This document shows positions 45,066 to 54,251 of a DNA stretch of 64,000 nucleotides, piece by piece. Every line of letters starts with the position of its first letter. Position 1 is the first letter of the stretch. The DNA is from Candidatus Helarchaeota archaeon (GTDB lineage: Archaea > Asgardarchaeota > Lokiarchaeia > Helarchaeales > RDOG01), in assembly GCA_019058315.1 (NCBI GenBank), contig JAHPZH010000001.1, positions 1,411,318 through 1,475,317 of the forward strand, read 5' to 3'. The translations under genes and the position numbers were made by a program. The notes under the pieces were generated by a model, which did no database searches, was not told the DNA's origin, and worked only from the letters and a program-made list of their open reading frames with translations.

Positions 45066-46469
45066 ATGGTTTTTAGAATGAAAGTTTTATTAGTATATCC
45101 CCCTTTTCAAGTAGGTGCGGGTATGAGTCAAATTATCAGATCCCCACCCTTATCATTATTACAATTAGCAGCAACAATACCTGAACATTATGTCGAAATA
45201 TTGGATTTAAATGTAAACCCTCATATGTCAATTACTGATATCGAGAAAAAAATATCGAAATTTGATCTTATAGGAATTACTTGCATGACAAATATGCTTA
45301 AAGTTACATTAAATCTTTGTAAAATTGCTAAAAAATATAATATTACAACGGTGGTTGGAGGGTTTCATCCTACATTAAATCCAGATATGATTAAAGAACC
45401 AAATATCGATTATCTAGTCAGAGGAGAAGGCGAATTTACGTTTAAAGAATTAATTAATGGATTAGATCCCAGAGAAATTTTGGGATTAAGTTATAAAGAA
45501 AATAATGGAAATAATGGGAATAATGGGGGGTTTCATCATAATGAACCCAGACCATTTGTTCAAAATCTTGATAATTTACCATTTCCTCGAAAAGATTTGG
45601 TTAATTATTCTCCATATCATTATCTTTGGGTTCCAGCAGATGTGGTTGAAACTTCAAGAGGATGCCCCTTTGACTGTTCTTTTTGTTGTGTTACGAAATT
45701 TTATTGTAGAACTTGGCGTAAAAAATCACCAAGTCGTGTCATTAAGGAATTGATGTTAGTTCCTAAATCTCAAAAATTAGTATTTTTTGTTGATGATAAT
45801 TTTACACTCGACCATAAAAGGGTTAAAAGAATTTGCCGTTTAATTAGAGAGTATGGAATCAATAAGCGTTTATTTTTTGTGTGTCAAACAAGAGTTGATG
45901 ATGTTGCTGAAGATCCCGAAATGATTCGAGAAATGGCTAGAAGTGGGTTTATATGTTTTTTCTTTGGTTTTGAAAGTTTTAAACAAATGAGTTTAGATAA
46001 TATGAATAAGAAAATAAGTTTAAAACAAGCTAAAAAGGCAATAGAAATTTGTCATGATAATGGGATTATGGTATTTGGTTCGTTCATAGTTGGAAATATA
46101 GGGGAAACTCGAGAAGATACACTTAAAACATTTAGAATGATGAAATCATTAAAAATTGACTTTATGATGACTAATCCTTTGACACCTTTTCCAGGCACTA
46201 AATTATGGGAAGATGCAGTAAAAAATGGATGGATCGATAAAGATTTTGATTGGAAAGATTGGGAATTTGGAGCAATTATGAACACTCCTGATCTATCTGC
46301 AGGCGAGATTCAACATTTGTGTGAATATAGCCTAAAATATTTTTATAGAGATCTTAAATATTTTCTTTTTGGAAAAAGTTCTTTAAAAATGTATAAATCA
46401 CCCTTATTTATCAGAATTCTCCCGGGTTTTTTACTCAAAGGTCTTAAGAATTTCTTAATTAAAATATAA
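45066..46469 (+). CDS. Radical SAM protein with B12-binding-like domain (BchE-like), copy 1
   Basis: 467 residues (start may be the ATG at 45078, giving MKVLLVYPPF). N-terminal cobalamin-type domain (about 1-170) with PPLSLLQLAATIPEH, GITCMTNM and VVGGFHPTL; radical SAM cluster motif TSRGCPFDCSFCCV (about 195-208); then FVDDNFTLD, GFESFKQMSLD and VGNIGETREDT. The family includes anaerobic cyclase BchE, HpnJ/HpnR and many methylases. Next to a strong paralog at 46564 (94-base gap). A Gly/Asn-rich low-complexity insertion (NNGNNGNNGG) lies near residue 150. Confidence 0.9.
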   Translation: MVFRMKVLLVYPPFQVGAGMSQIIRSPPLSLLQLAATIPEHYVEILDLNVNPHMSITDIEKKISKFDLIGITCMTNMLKVTLNLCKIAKKYNITTVVGGFHPTLNPDMIKEPNIDYLVRGEGEFTFKELINGLDPREILGLSYKENNGNNGNNGGFHHNEPRPFVQNLDNLPFPRKDLVNYSPYHYLWVPADVVETSRGCPFDCSFCCVTKFYCRTWRKKSPSRVIKELMLVPKSQKLVFFVDDNFTLDHKRVKRICRLIREYGINKRLFFVCQTRVDDVAEDPEMIREMARSGFICFFFGFESFKQMSLDNMNKKISLKQAKKAIEICHDNGIMVFGSFIVGNIGETREDTLKTFRMMKSLKIDFMMTNPLTPFPGTKLWEDAVKNGWIDKDFDWKDWEFGAIMNTPDLSAGEIQHLCEYSLKYFYRDLKYFLFGKSSLKMYKSPLFIRILPGFLLKGLKNFLIKI

Positions 46470-46563
46470 GGTTCGATTTATTATTTTATAATTAAAAAAT
46501 AGTTATTCCACAATAAATACCCTTTAAATATTTTAAAATAATAAAAGAAAGAGATGAATAGAA

Positions 46564-48153
46564 ATGAAAATATTATTAGTTAATCCAACTGGTCATAAGA
46601 TTGGGATGGATCATTTTCTAAAAGCTCCCCCTTTGGGATTGATGATTCTTGCTGCTACAGTTCCAGATCATGAAGTTGAGATTTTAGATCTTAGAAATTT
46701 TAATTATAGTCCTAGTTATTTTGAGAAAAAGGTTCAAAAATTTGATATTCTTGGAGTAACATCTTCAACTTCTATGATTAATGAAGCATTACAATTATGT
46801 AAAATTGCAAAGGAACATGATGTTAAGACGATTATTGGTGGATACCATCCGAGTTTAGTTCCAGAAACAGCTATGTATCCACAAGTTGATTTGACTGTAA
46901 AAGGTGAGGGAGAATTAACATTTCCGGAAGTAATCAATGCACTTGAATATTCCAATAATTTAGTAAATGAGTTAAAAGAAATCAAAGGTATCAATTTTAG
47001 AATTGACTCGAAATTGTATCAAACCGAGAGACGTCCCCCTATAAATCTTGATGAATCTCCCTTTCCTAGGAGAGATCTCGTAAAAAAATATGATTATCAT
47101 TATTTCTGGGCATCTATCGATGCTTTGGAATCTTCAAGAGGATGCCCGCACCAATGTCATTTTTGTTGTATATCACATCATTGGGGACGTGGTTGGAGAG
47201 CTAAATCTCCCGAGAGAATTATAGAGGAATTTAATCATATGGACATAAAAAAACGTTGGTTTGTTTTTAATGATTCTGAAAGTACACTTAATATGAAACG
47301 AATTGAAAAAATTTGTGACCTCACGAAAGAATACGGGTATCATAAAAAATGGAAATCTTGTCAAGGAAGAGTTGATGATATAGTAAAAAACCCAAAAATC
47401 ATGGATAAGATGGCGGACGCAGGATGGAGAATGATATTTATAGGTATTGAAAGTATTCATCAAAAATCTCTTGATACTATTGGAAAGAGAATAACCATAA
47501 ATCAAATAAAAAAAGCTGTTAAAATGTGTCATGATCGAGGAATTACCTTATTTGGCTCTATTATAATTGGAAATTTGGGTGAAACTAAGGAAGAAGTTAA
47601 GGAAACTATAAGATTTGCTAGTGATTTAAATATTGATATAATGCAATTTACGCCCTTAACTCCATATCCCGCAACTAAATTACATAAACAAGCGAAAGAA
47701 AATGGATGGATAATTGATGAAGATTACACAAATTGGAACTTAGTAAATCCAATAATGCGAACTCCTGATTTATCTGCAGATGAAATTTTTGAGCTGGTGA
47801 AGTGGGCATATAGAGATTTTTACTTTAGATTTAAAGAAAAACACGTTAATTCGTTTTTCTTACGTTCTTTAAGACGCTTTATTTTACATCCAAAGTTTTG
47901 GTGGTTCTTTAAAATGGCTCGTGGATTTGTTTTAAACGGACTTAAAGTGGCTCCAGATTTCATGGCAGATCTAAAAAGTAAAGAATATCTTGAAATAGAA
48001 AAACAGAAAGAAGAGAAAAAAAGATTAAAGCAGCTTAAAAAATTGGAAAAGAAAAAAAGGAAGAAGGAGAAGGTTGAAAAAAAGACTAAAAAGCCATCTT
48101 CGTCTCCCTCTAAAAAAGTTGAACCATTATTAGTTACGGAGATTAGAAAATAA
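46564..48153 (+). CDS. Radical SAM protein with B12-binding-like domain, copy 2, with basic tail
   Basis: 529 residues, paralog of the gene before: LLVNPTGHKIGMDHFLKAPPLGL, VTSSTSM, IIGGYHPSLVP, cluster motif SSRGCPHQCHFCCI (about 189-202), FNDSESTLN, GIESIHQKSLD and IGNLGETKEE. Unlike copy 1 it has a lysine-rich, coiled tail of about 50 residues (KEEKKRLKQLKKLEKKKRKK), which could bind nucleic acid or a membrane surface. Both are likely from a duplication; substrates unknown. Confidence 0.9.
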   Translation: MKILLVNPTGHKIGMDHFLKAPPLGLMILAATVPDHEVEILDLRNFNYSPSYFEKKVQKFDILGVTSSTSMINEALQLCKIAKEHDVKTIIGGYHPSLVPETAMYPQVDLTVKGEGELTFPEVINALEYSNNLVNELKEIKGINFRIDSKLYQTERRPPINLDESPFPRRDLVKKYDYHYFWASIDALESSRGCPHQCHFCCISHHWGRGWRAKSPERIIEEFNHMDIKKRWFVFNDSESTLNMKRIEKICDLTKEYGYHKKWKSCQGRVDDIVKNPKIMDKMADAGWRMIFIGIESIHQKSLDTIGKRITINQIKKAVKMCHDRGITLFGSIIIGNLGETKEEVKETIRFASDLNIDIMQFTPLTPYPATKLHKQAKENGWIIDEDYTNWNLVNPIMRTPDLSADEIFELVKWAYRDFYFRFKEKHVNSFFLRSLRRFILHPKFWWFFKMARGFVLNGLKVAPDFMADLKSKEYLEIEKQKEEKKRLKQLKKLEKKKRKKEKVEKKTKKPSSSPSKKVEPLLVTEIRK

Positions 48154-48300
48154 GATTAATCTATTTATTTAGTATTAAAAAATACCCTTTTTTTATTTAT
48201 TAAATCAAATTTTATTTAAAATAGTGTATTTGATAGATTTTTAACTACATTTTTTAATAATTTTTGTTATTATTTTTTATTAAAATTTAAACAGAAGTAA

Positions 48301-49479
48301 GTGAAACAATTGGTAAATACCTATGGCGATATTCCCGATGAAATTCCCTCAAAATGTTATTTTCCGCTATCTAGAAATATCTGGGTTATTCATAAAGAAT
48401 TAGGTTGGGAATATCTGGACCCTTCTTTAAATGATATGATAAATCATTTTCATGACATAGTTAGATTGAGGTTAGATGAAGCGATCAAAACCGCACAGAG
48501 TGCTATTAATGGGTCACTTTCTGATCTAGAAAAAGTATTTTCATATTTTTTCTTTCCTCCTGTATTAGAAATTCGAACTGATCTTCAACAAGGGACTTCA
48601 AAACTTCTATATGGAGAAAGTATAGATGTAACATACATTACTTTAAGGGAACAAAATGGGGAATTTGGATTTATCCTTAATTGCCATGGCGAAGACGGTG
48701 TGCCAGTAGATTGGTTTGTTGTAAGTAGTGATGATGAATTGATGGAAAGAAGACATATGAAACTTGGATTTAAATTAAAAGAAACTTATAATCGTTCTAA
48801 AAATCTGACACAAACAGCATCAAGAGTAATAGATATATTAAAAGATGTTCGAAATGAACGAACTCCTCAATGGACTCATTCTTCATATTTTACATTAATG
48901 GTATGGGGATTGGGAGTAGCTAATGCAGGTTTAGAAGTTAGTAATTATGAGAATACAGCTTTTATTCATGATGGTGTAAATTATAAAAACTGGGGATTCT
49001 CTGATCATTTATTTACCTTTTTTCCTTTCCCAACTTTTATGAAAATGTTATTTGATATGGATCGTATAAATTTCACAAAACGTTTTGCTGGACTTACAAG
49101 CGAACATAAACTATGCTGCCACACAGCACAATTTCCAGGAATAGCGGAATATGAAGGGCACTATCATTTTTTTGATTATTATCCCGAATCTTTTGAATTA
49201 TCTTTTATAAGAAAATGGACTAAAACTGGAATCCCATTTCCTATACAATCCTTGAATTTACAAATCCCAAATTTAAAGAAACAAATACCTGATTCTGCAA
49301 CAGATTTCGATTTTAAAGAACCTTTAGGTCAAAAAATATTTGCTGAAGATTTAGAACTTTCAACAGAAGAAGTAATTAAAGGAGTTTATTTGGATTATAA
49401 CCATGAAACCAAACCTAAAAAGCCAAATCCATCCGATATATTATCTCTAGGTAGTGGAATAAATACTCGAATTTTATAA
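48301..49479 (+). CDS. 'YGDIPD' family protein, copy 1 (392 residues, unknown function)
   Basis: No known family comes to mind. Conserved with the paralog at 54252 are YGDIPD at the N-terminus, W-x-IxKELGWEYL / R-x-LYTNLGYEYL, RLRLDEAI, (T/S)DLQQG-x-K-x-x-YGES, VPVDWF, RRHMKLG, DVRNERTPQW and GIPFPIQ. The two conserved Trp/Asp/Asn-rich blocks suggest an enzyme. No signal peptide; soluble. GTG at 48301 is the start; seven residues precede YGDIPD. Stands upstream of a longin plus UBC/RWD-like gene. Confidence 0.72.
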   Translation: MKQLVNTYGDIPDEIPSKCYFPLSRNIWVIHKELGWEYLDPSLNDMINHFHDIVRLRLDEAIKTAQSAINGSLSDLEKVFSYFFFPPVLEIRTDLQQGTSKLLYGESIDVTYITLREQNGEFGFILNCHGEDGVPVDWFVVSSDDELMERRHMKLGFKLKETYNRSKNLTQTASRVIDILKDVRNERTPQWTHSSYFTLMVWGLGVANAGLEVSNYENTAFIHDGVNYKNWGFSDHLFTFFPFPTFMKMLFDMDRINFTKRFAGLTSEHKLCCHTAQFPGIAEYEGHYHFFDYYPESFELSFIRKWTKTGIPFPIQSLNLQIPNLKKQIPDSATDFDFKEPLGQKIFAEDLELSTEEVIKGVYLDYNHETKPKKPNPSDILSLGSGINTRIL

Positions 49480-49661
49480 TAGAAGTAATATCAACCTAAT
49501 TTTCGATAGATTTAAATCAATCATCTCATAAATATTATTTAACCTTGAGTTTTCATCTAATTTTCATTCTTTTGTAAAAATAATATGTAATTTATATATT
49601 TTAAAATTATAATATAATGTGAAGAAATCTTTTGTAATTCTTTTATGGAGTATTTAACCTC

Positions 49662-50426
49662 TTGATTAATCACATTTGGATAATAAAGTCAACTGGACAA
49701 AATCTGTTCTATAAGAATTTCGGCACTTCATTCCGATTTGATGAAGATTTAATTTCAGGATTTTTTATGGCTCTTAATAATTTTGCGAAAGAGAGCGGTA
49801 AAGGAGCGATTGATAGTTTAATTCTAAAGGAAGCAAAATTTATATATATGAATTTTGGCTCCATCTTCGTTGTACTTGGTTGTGATAGAAAAGACCAAAT
49901 CGATGCAATGAAGGAGAGACTAAATATTATCGGAAGTTTGTTTATTAACACGTATGGTGACCTCGAAAATTGGGACGGGGAAGTTAGAAAGTTTCGTTCC
50001 TTCTCAGAGATTCTTGATGCACAATTAAAACCGGAATATACTCCAGTTACAATACCTGATCAATTATCAAGAGAAGAATTAATAATCCAAGAATATAAGG
50101 AAGTTAGTACTGAGTTTACGTGTGAAATTATTAAAAATGAAAAGTCAAACATAAATGTATTTTTATCTAGAAGTTTAGAAGAACATTTTATTGTCAATAT
50201 TAATTTTAAAGAGTTCCCTGAAAAACCAAAAATAAAATTTCCTAAAGAACTCAAAAAATTGCTAGGAAAACCCGATGATGCGTTGCTGACGTGTTCAAAT
50301 TGGAATCCCGAAAATCCTGCAAAAATTGTAGAAATTCTACGAGAATTGGAGCACCATTTAATTAAATCAACAAAGAAAGATACCTATTCGACACAATTAA
50401 TTGTCGATAAAAATCAACCATACTAA
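49662..50426 (+). CDS. Longin-like domain fused to UBC/RWD-like domain
   Basis: 254 residues from a TTG at 49662. Residues about 1-115 follow the longin order: HIWIIKSTGQNLFY strand pair, DEDLISGFFMALNNFAKE helix, SLILKEAKFIYMNF and FVVLGCDRK strands, MKERLNIIGSLFI helix. Residues about 140-245 look like an E2/RWD fold: FTCEII, FIVNINFKEFPEKPKIKFP (the strand-YP-x-x-P strand pattern), then NWNPENPAKIVEILRELE. No catalytic HPN or Cys at the E2 position is seen, so it would be a non-catalytic E2-like or RWD domain. Fusion is inference from pattern; no search made. Confidence 0.6.
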   Translation: MINHIWIIKSTGQNLFYKNFGTSFRFDEDLISGFFMALNNFAKESGKGAIDSLILKEAKFIYMNFGSIFVVLGCDRKDQIDAMKERLNIIGSLFINTYGDLENWDGEVRKFRSFSEILDAQLKPEYTPVTIPDQLSREELIIQEYKEVSTEFTCEIIKNEKSNINVFLSRSLEEHFIVNINFKEFPEKPKIKFPKELKKLLGKPDDALLTCSNWNPENPAKIVEILRELEHHLIKSTKKDTYSTQLIVDKNQPY

Positions 50427-50490
50427 TCAACTTTTCAATAATTAAGTAAATTTAGTTAAATCGTTTAAATAAAGATTTGAAGGTAAAAAA

Positions 50491-51714
50491 GTGCGAATTG
50501 GTTTTTTTACTGATACCTATCATCAAATAAATGGAGTAACTACTATAATTCATTCCCTTGAAAGACAATTACTAAAAGAAGGTCATGAGATATTTATTTT
50601 TGCTCCACGAGGAAAAGGAGATGAGAAGAAAGATAATTTATATACCTCCGAATCGATTAGATTTCTAATTTCTCCTGAATACAAATGGGCAATATTCCCA
50701 ATTTATACAATTTTAGATACAAATCAACTGAATTTGGATTTAATTCATATCCATTCACCAATTTCCATGGGGTTATCAGGGTTATTTAATGGAAAACGTT
50801 TAGGAATTCCAATAGTGGGTACAATTCACACTTTGATTCCTGAATTTTGGAAAGATTTTATATTAAAATTATTTCCATATATCTCTCCACCTATAATAGA
50901 TATAATTCTTAAACCAATCATCGAGCAGGCAGTAGATATTTCTTCCATTTTTATGGAGCATTTATCATGGCGTTATTTTGCTAGATTTTTTAATCAATGT
51001 AATGCAATAACTGCTCCCTCTACCTATGCTCAACAAAAATGTATTGAGAATGGAATTAATGCTCCAATAATTATTCCTAATGGTGTTGATTTCTCTAAAT
51101 TTCAACATTCAGATAGCTCTTACGACTTCTATAAAAGATGGGATATTGATCAATCAGATACTGTTTTTTTAAGTGTCGGTCGATTAAGTGAAGAAAAAAA
51201 TTTAGAAATAATGTTACATTCAGCAAAAGATATAATTAATAAATATGGGAACGAAAATATAAAATTTCTAATCATCGGTGATGGCCAACAAGCAACAAGG
51301 TTGAAAAATTTAACAGAAAGAATGAATATTCAAAATTCTGTTATTTTTGCTGGATATATCGAATATGCTGAGTTAGGATTATGTTATAAACATTCAGATT
51401 TGCTAATAATAACATCCCCCTATGAAACTTTTGGATTAACTGTTGTTGAGGCAATGCATTTTGGATGTCCTGTTGTAGGAGTAAACTCTGGTGGGATTAC
51501 AGATATAATTGAAGACAAAAAAAATGGACTGTATTTTGATGGAACTAGTAAAGATTTAACTGAAAAATTATCTTATACAATAAACAATCGAGATGAAATA
51601 AAGAGTTTTAGAAAAAATGCAGAAAAAACCTCAAAAAAATACGAGATTGTTAATTGTACAAATAAATTAATTCAATTATATGAAAAATTAATTAATAAAA
51701 ACAAAAATAAATAA
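50491..51714 (+). CDS. Glycosyltransferase family 4 (GT-B), 407 residues
   Basis: N-terminal TDTYHQINGVTTIIHSLERQL and GHEIFIFAPRG, then the nucleotide-sugar half with FLSVGRLSEEKN, IIGDG, and the E-x7-E motif in YETFGLTVVEAMHFGCPVVG (Glu312 and Glu320). Typical of GT4 enzymes that add sugars to lipids, such as glycosyl-diradylglycerol synthases. GTG start at 50491 gives MRIGFFTDTY. No membrane span; peripheral. Acceptor unknown. Confidence 0.92.
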   Translation: MRIGFFTDTYHQINGVTTIIHSLERQLLKEGHEIFIFAPRGKGDEKKDNLYTSESIRFLISPEYKWAIFPIYTILDTNQLNLDLIHIHSPISMGLSGLFNGKRLGIPIVGTIHTLIPEFWKDFILKLFPYISPPIIDIILKPIIEQAVDISSIFMEHLSWRYFARFFNQCNAITAPSTYAQQKCIENGINAPIIIPNGVDFSKFQHSDSSYDFYKRWDIDQSDTVFLSVGRLSEEKNLEIMLHSAKDIINKYGNENIKFLIIGDGQQATRLKNLTERMNIQNSVIFAGYIEYAELGLCYKHSDLLIITSPYETFGLTVVEAMHFGCPVVGVNSGGITDIIEDKKNGLYFDGTSKDLTEKLSYTINNRDEIKSFRKNAEKTSKKYEIVNCTNKLIQLYEKLINKNKNK

Positions 51715-51881
51715 GGGTTTCATATTTTATTTAACAAAAAATATTCTTAATTTGAATAAATTGTTCAATAAATTATCAAATATCAAACAATTCTTCTTTT
51801 TAAGATATAATTATAAATTTTATATCATAAGTTTCTTAATATTATAGATTTTGAAAATAGTGTTTTAATAGGTCATCAAGT

Positions 51882-52886
51882 ATGAAGAAAATCATTATTC
51901 TAAGTGGTAAGGGCGGAGTCGGGAAAACTACAATTTCAAGCGCAACTGCTGTTAGGATAGCTGATCTTGATCCAGATGCGAAAGTATTGATTGCGAGCTT
52001 CGATATTGCCCACAATCTCTCTGATATTTTTGGAGTTGAGATTGGTGATAAAATCACGCGTTTGCATCCTGATATGAATCTCTTTGGGATAGAACCAGAT
52101 CCTGAACATTATATTCATCTTTTTGTTGACCCAATCTTTAAATTGGCAAAACAGACCATATATGATTTGGTGGTGACGAGATTAAGTCCCACTATAAGAA
52201 AAATGGTAGATTCGATGTTGTTGGCTGAGAATATGCCTATGCAAGCTAAGACGGCAGCATTTTTTCAAATCTTTCTTAATGCAGGTGTAGAAGAATTCGA
52301 TTATATGATATCTGATTTTCCACCTACAGGTGCAACGATAAATCTATTTGAAGTACCAGTCTTTTTTATAGATAATCTCCTTAAAAATTTCATGGGCTAT
52401 AAATCTGCTATTGTTGTTGGGTATGAAGGTGTTCGACGACTTTTAAATCCAACAAAAATCTTAGATGGTAGAAGCCCTTTAAATGATATGTTTAGTGAAT
52501 TGAGAAAGATTCAAAAAGCTGGCGATACAGTTCATGCAATGCTTAAAAAACATCTATCTTTGCGGTTAGTTGCGATTCCAGAAAAAGCTGCTGTTAACGA
52601 AACCCTCAGAGCTCTTGTAGATTTAAGTAAATTCTACGATCCAAATTGTGTTTATATTAACAAAATAATATCTAAAGATGTCATTAAAGGTAATCCATTT
52701 TTAAAAGGGAAACGTGAAGAACAATTAACGAGAATTAAGGAATTGCAAGAAAAAGTTCCAAACAAAAAAATATTTGAAATAGAATTAAAGATGAATGAAC
52801 CAATTAATGTGGATGGGTTAAAGAATATAAGTAAAGATATTTACAAAAATTGTACTCTTGATGACGTTTTAAATCCATGTATTTAG
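51882..52886 (+). CDS. Get3/ArsA-type P-loop ATPase
   Basis: 334 residues with the full Get3/ArsA set: deviant Walker A SGKGGVGKTT (8-17), switch I SFDIAHNLSDIF (39-50), switch II SDFPPTGATINLFEVP (144-159) and an A-loop PEKAAVNETLR. In eukaryotes Get3 delivers tail-anchored membrane proteins; ArsA drives arsenite export. No zinc CxxC pair typical of Get3 dimers is seen. The gene is followed by a 265-residue unknown, 11 bases apart, so the two probably act together. Cytoplasmic. Confidence 0.88.
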   Translation: MKKIIILSGKGGVGKTTISSATAVRIADLDPDAKVLIASFDIAHNLSDIFGVEIGDKITRLHPDMNLFGIEPDPEHYIHLFVDPIFKLAKQTIYDLVVTRLSPTIRKMVDSMLLAENMPMQAKTAAFFQIFLNAGVEEFDYMISDFPPTGATINLFEVPVFFIDNLLKNFMGYKSAIVVGYEGVRRLLNPTKILDGRSPLNDMFSELRKIQKAGDTVHAMLKKHLSLRLVAIPEKAAVNETLRALVDLSKFYDPNCVYINKIISKDVIKGNPFLKGKREEQLTRIKELQEKVPNKKIFEIELKMNEPINVDGLKNISKDIYKNCTLDDVLNPCI

Positions 52887-52896
52887 TGGGAATTTT

Positions 52897-53694
52897 ATGG
52901 CAGAATTTCTTAAACCGCTTCAGAGATATGGTTTTAGACATTTAGAAATTACCTATGTCAAAAAAATTTCAAAAATATATTTAATTACAAAGCCACGGTC
53001 TTTAGAAGATTTAATTCGAGGAGAGTTAGAACTTAGGACTGAAATTTATTTTGCGCTAGGTAGTGAATTAATTACTTATGGAATTGAGAAATTTCTTACT
53101 CTTTTAAGTGATTTACGAGGAGATGAAAGTCCACCAGAATTCACTTCCACTATAAAATACGATATTACTAGAATTGAACCCAAATACACAGAAGAAGAAG
53201 AGATCCAAGTTCAAGAACTGTATCAGGAGAAAGTAAATAAGCCAATTTCAAGAGTTGTGGATGCTATTGGGAATCGTATGAAAAAAGGAAGAGAGTTATT
53301 AGAAAATACAGATCAATTCACTAGAAAAGAGGGAAGAAAAGTCGCACAACATGAAATTATCCGTCGATTAAGAAAAACCAGTGAAGATTTTGGATTTGAT
53401 TTAGGAAGAATTACAAAGCGAACTGAAAGAGTACTTGACGCAATTATTAACATTGTAGGCGAAAAAGAGATAGAAGTTGTTCCGGAATACAGAGCTTTGA
53501 TTAAACCTAAATCTAAGAGGGAAATTAATCCTCAACTTGTAATTCATCAAACTGGGCATGATTTGAGGATATTGGGTGGGAGTCAGTTAACAACAGAACA
53601 AGAATTTGATGATGTTGATCCAGAACTCCTTAAAGATACTTTAAATTTCATGTTATTAACAAAAGAAAAAAAATATCCTCCTAAAACCAGTTGA
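52897..53694 (+). CDS. Unknown protein linked to the Get3-like ATPase
   Basis: 265 residues, soluble, mixed alpha/beta N-terminal half (FRHLEITYVKKISKIYLITK) and a charged helical C-terminal half (KRTERVLDAIINI). SD GTGGG 8-12 bases before the ATG. No family assigned. The very short gap to the ATPase gene and shared direction suggest a partner, perhaps a pre-targeting factor or client-binding subunit; no sequence proof. Confidence 0.7.
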   Translation: MAEFLKPLQRYGFRHLEITYVKKISKIYLITKPRSLEDLIRGELELRTEIYFALGSELITYGIEKFLTLLSDLRGDESPPEFTSTIKYDITRIEPKYTEEEEIQVQELYQEKVNKPISRVVDAIGNRMKKGRELLENTDQFTRKEGRKVAQHEIIRRLRKTSEDFGFDLGRITKRTERVLDAIINIVGEKEIEVVPEYRALIKPKSKREINPQLVIHQTGHDLRILGGSQLTTEQEFDDVDPELLKDTLNFMLLTKEKKYPPKTS

Positions 53695-53712
53695 ATTTTT
53701 AACAAGTATTTT

Positions 53713-54237
53713 TTATTTTAATGGATAACCATGCTTTCCAAGCAAATGCCCAATTTCGTGAACTGCTGCATAATCGATTATTTCCTGTTGCAGTCGCTCA
53801 TTTAAAGTAGTAATAAAGCAAATCCCATACAGAATATAACTTGTGCCTAATATCGGAAAAATCGTCTGTAAAATTCTAGTCGATAAAAAGGGAAATGGAG
53901 TAATTCCATATTTAGTAATAAACAATAATGCCGTATCTTTTGGTCTTTCAATTTTGTCATTGACTATCCTCGCGGCATCAGTGGTGATAATGAAATTACC
54001 ACGTCTTATATTTTTGGGTATTTCAATAATTTCTGGCATAATTTTTGATTTTATTTCAAAATCATTCCAGATTTTTTCTTTAATAGAATTCAAAATATTT
54101 GGATCTTTTTCTTCCAATTGATAAATCCTAATTTCATCTAGTTTATCACGATATCTAAGTTTTATACCGGTTATAACTCTGAATAGACGACTTAAAGCGT
54201 ATTCCGAGAAATTATATAAAAAATTGTTAAAAGACAT
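53713..54237 (-). CDS. HExxH metallopeptidase-like protein, truncated after the zinc motif
   Basis: 174 residues. The C-terminus carries HEIGHLLGKHG followed by only YPLK and stop. HEIGHLLG matches the archaemetzincin/metzincin start HExxHxxG, but the third ligand expected at position 11 of that motif is shifted by one (His at 10) and the Cys-rich zinc part that follows in archaemetzincins is missing. N-terminal part is alpha/beta and resembles archaemetzincin length. It may be a truncated, inactive or specialised member. Convergent with the Get3-partner gene, 18 bases apart. Confidence 0.6.
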   Translation of the reverse strand: MSFNNFLYNFSEYALSRLFRVITGIKLRYRDKLDEIRIYQLEEKDPNILNSIKEKIWNDFEIKSKIMPEIIEIPKNIRRGNFIITTDAARIVNDKIERPKDTALLFITKYGITPFPFLSTRILQTIFPILGTSYILYGICFITTLNERLQQEIIDYAAVHEIGHLLGKHGYPLK

Positions 54238-54251
54238 TATGATTACTAGTT

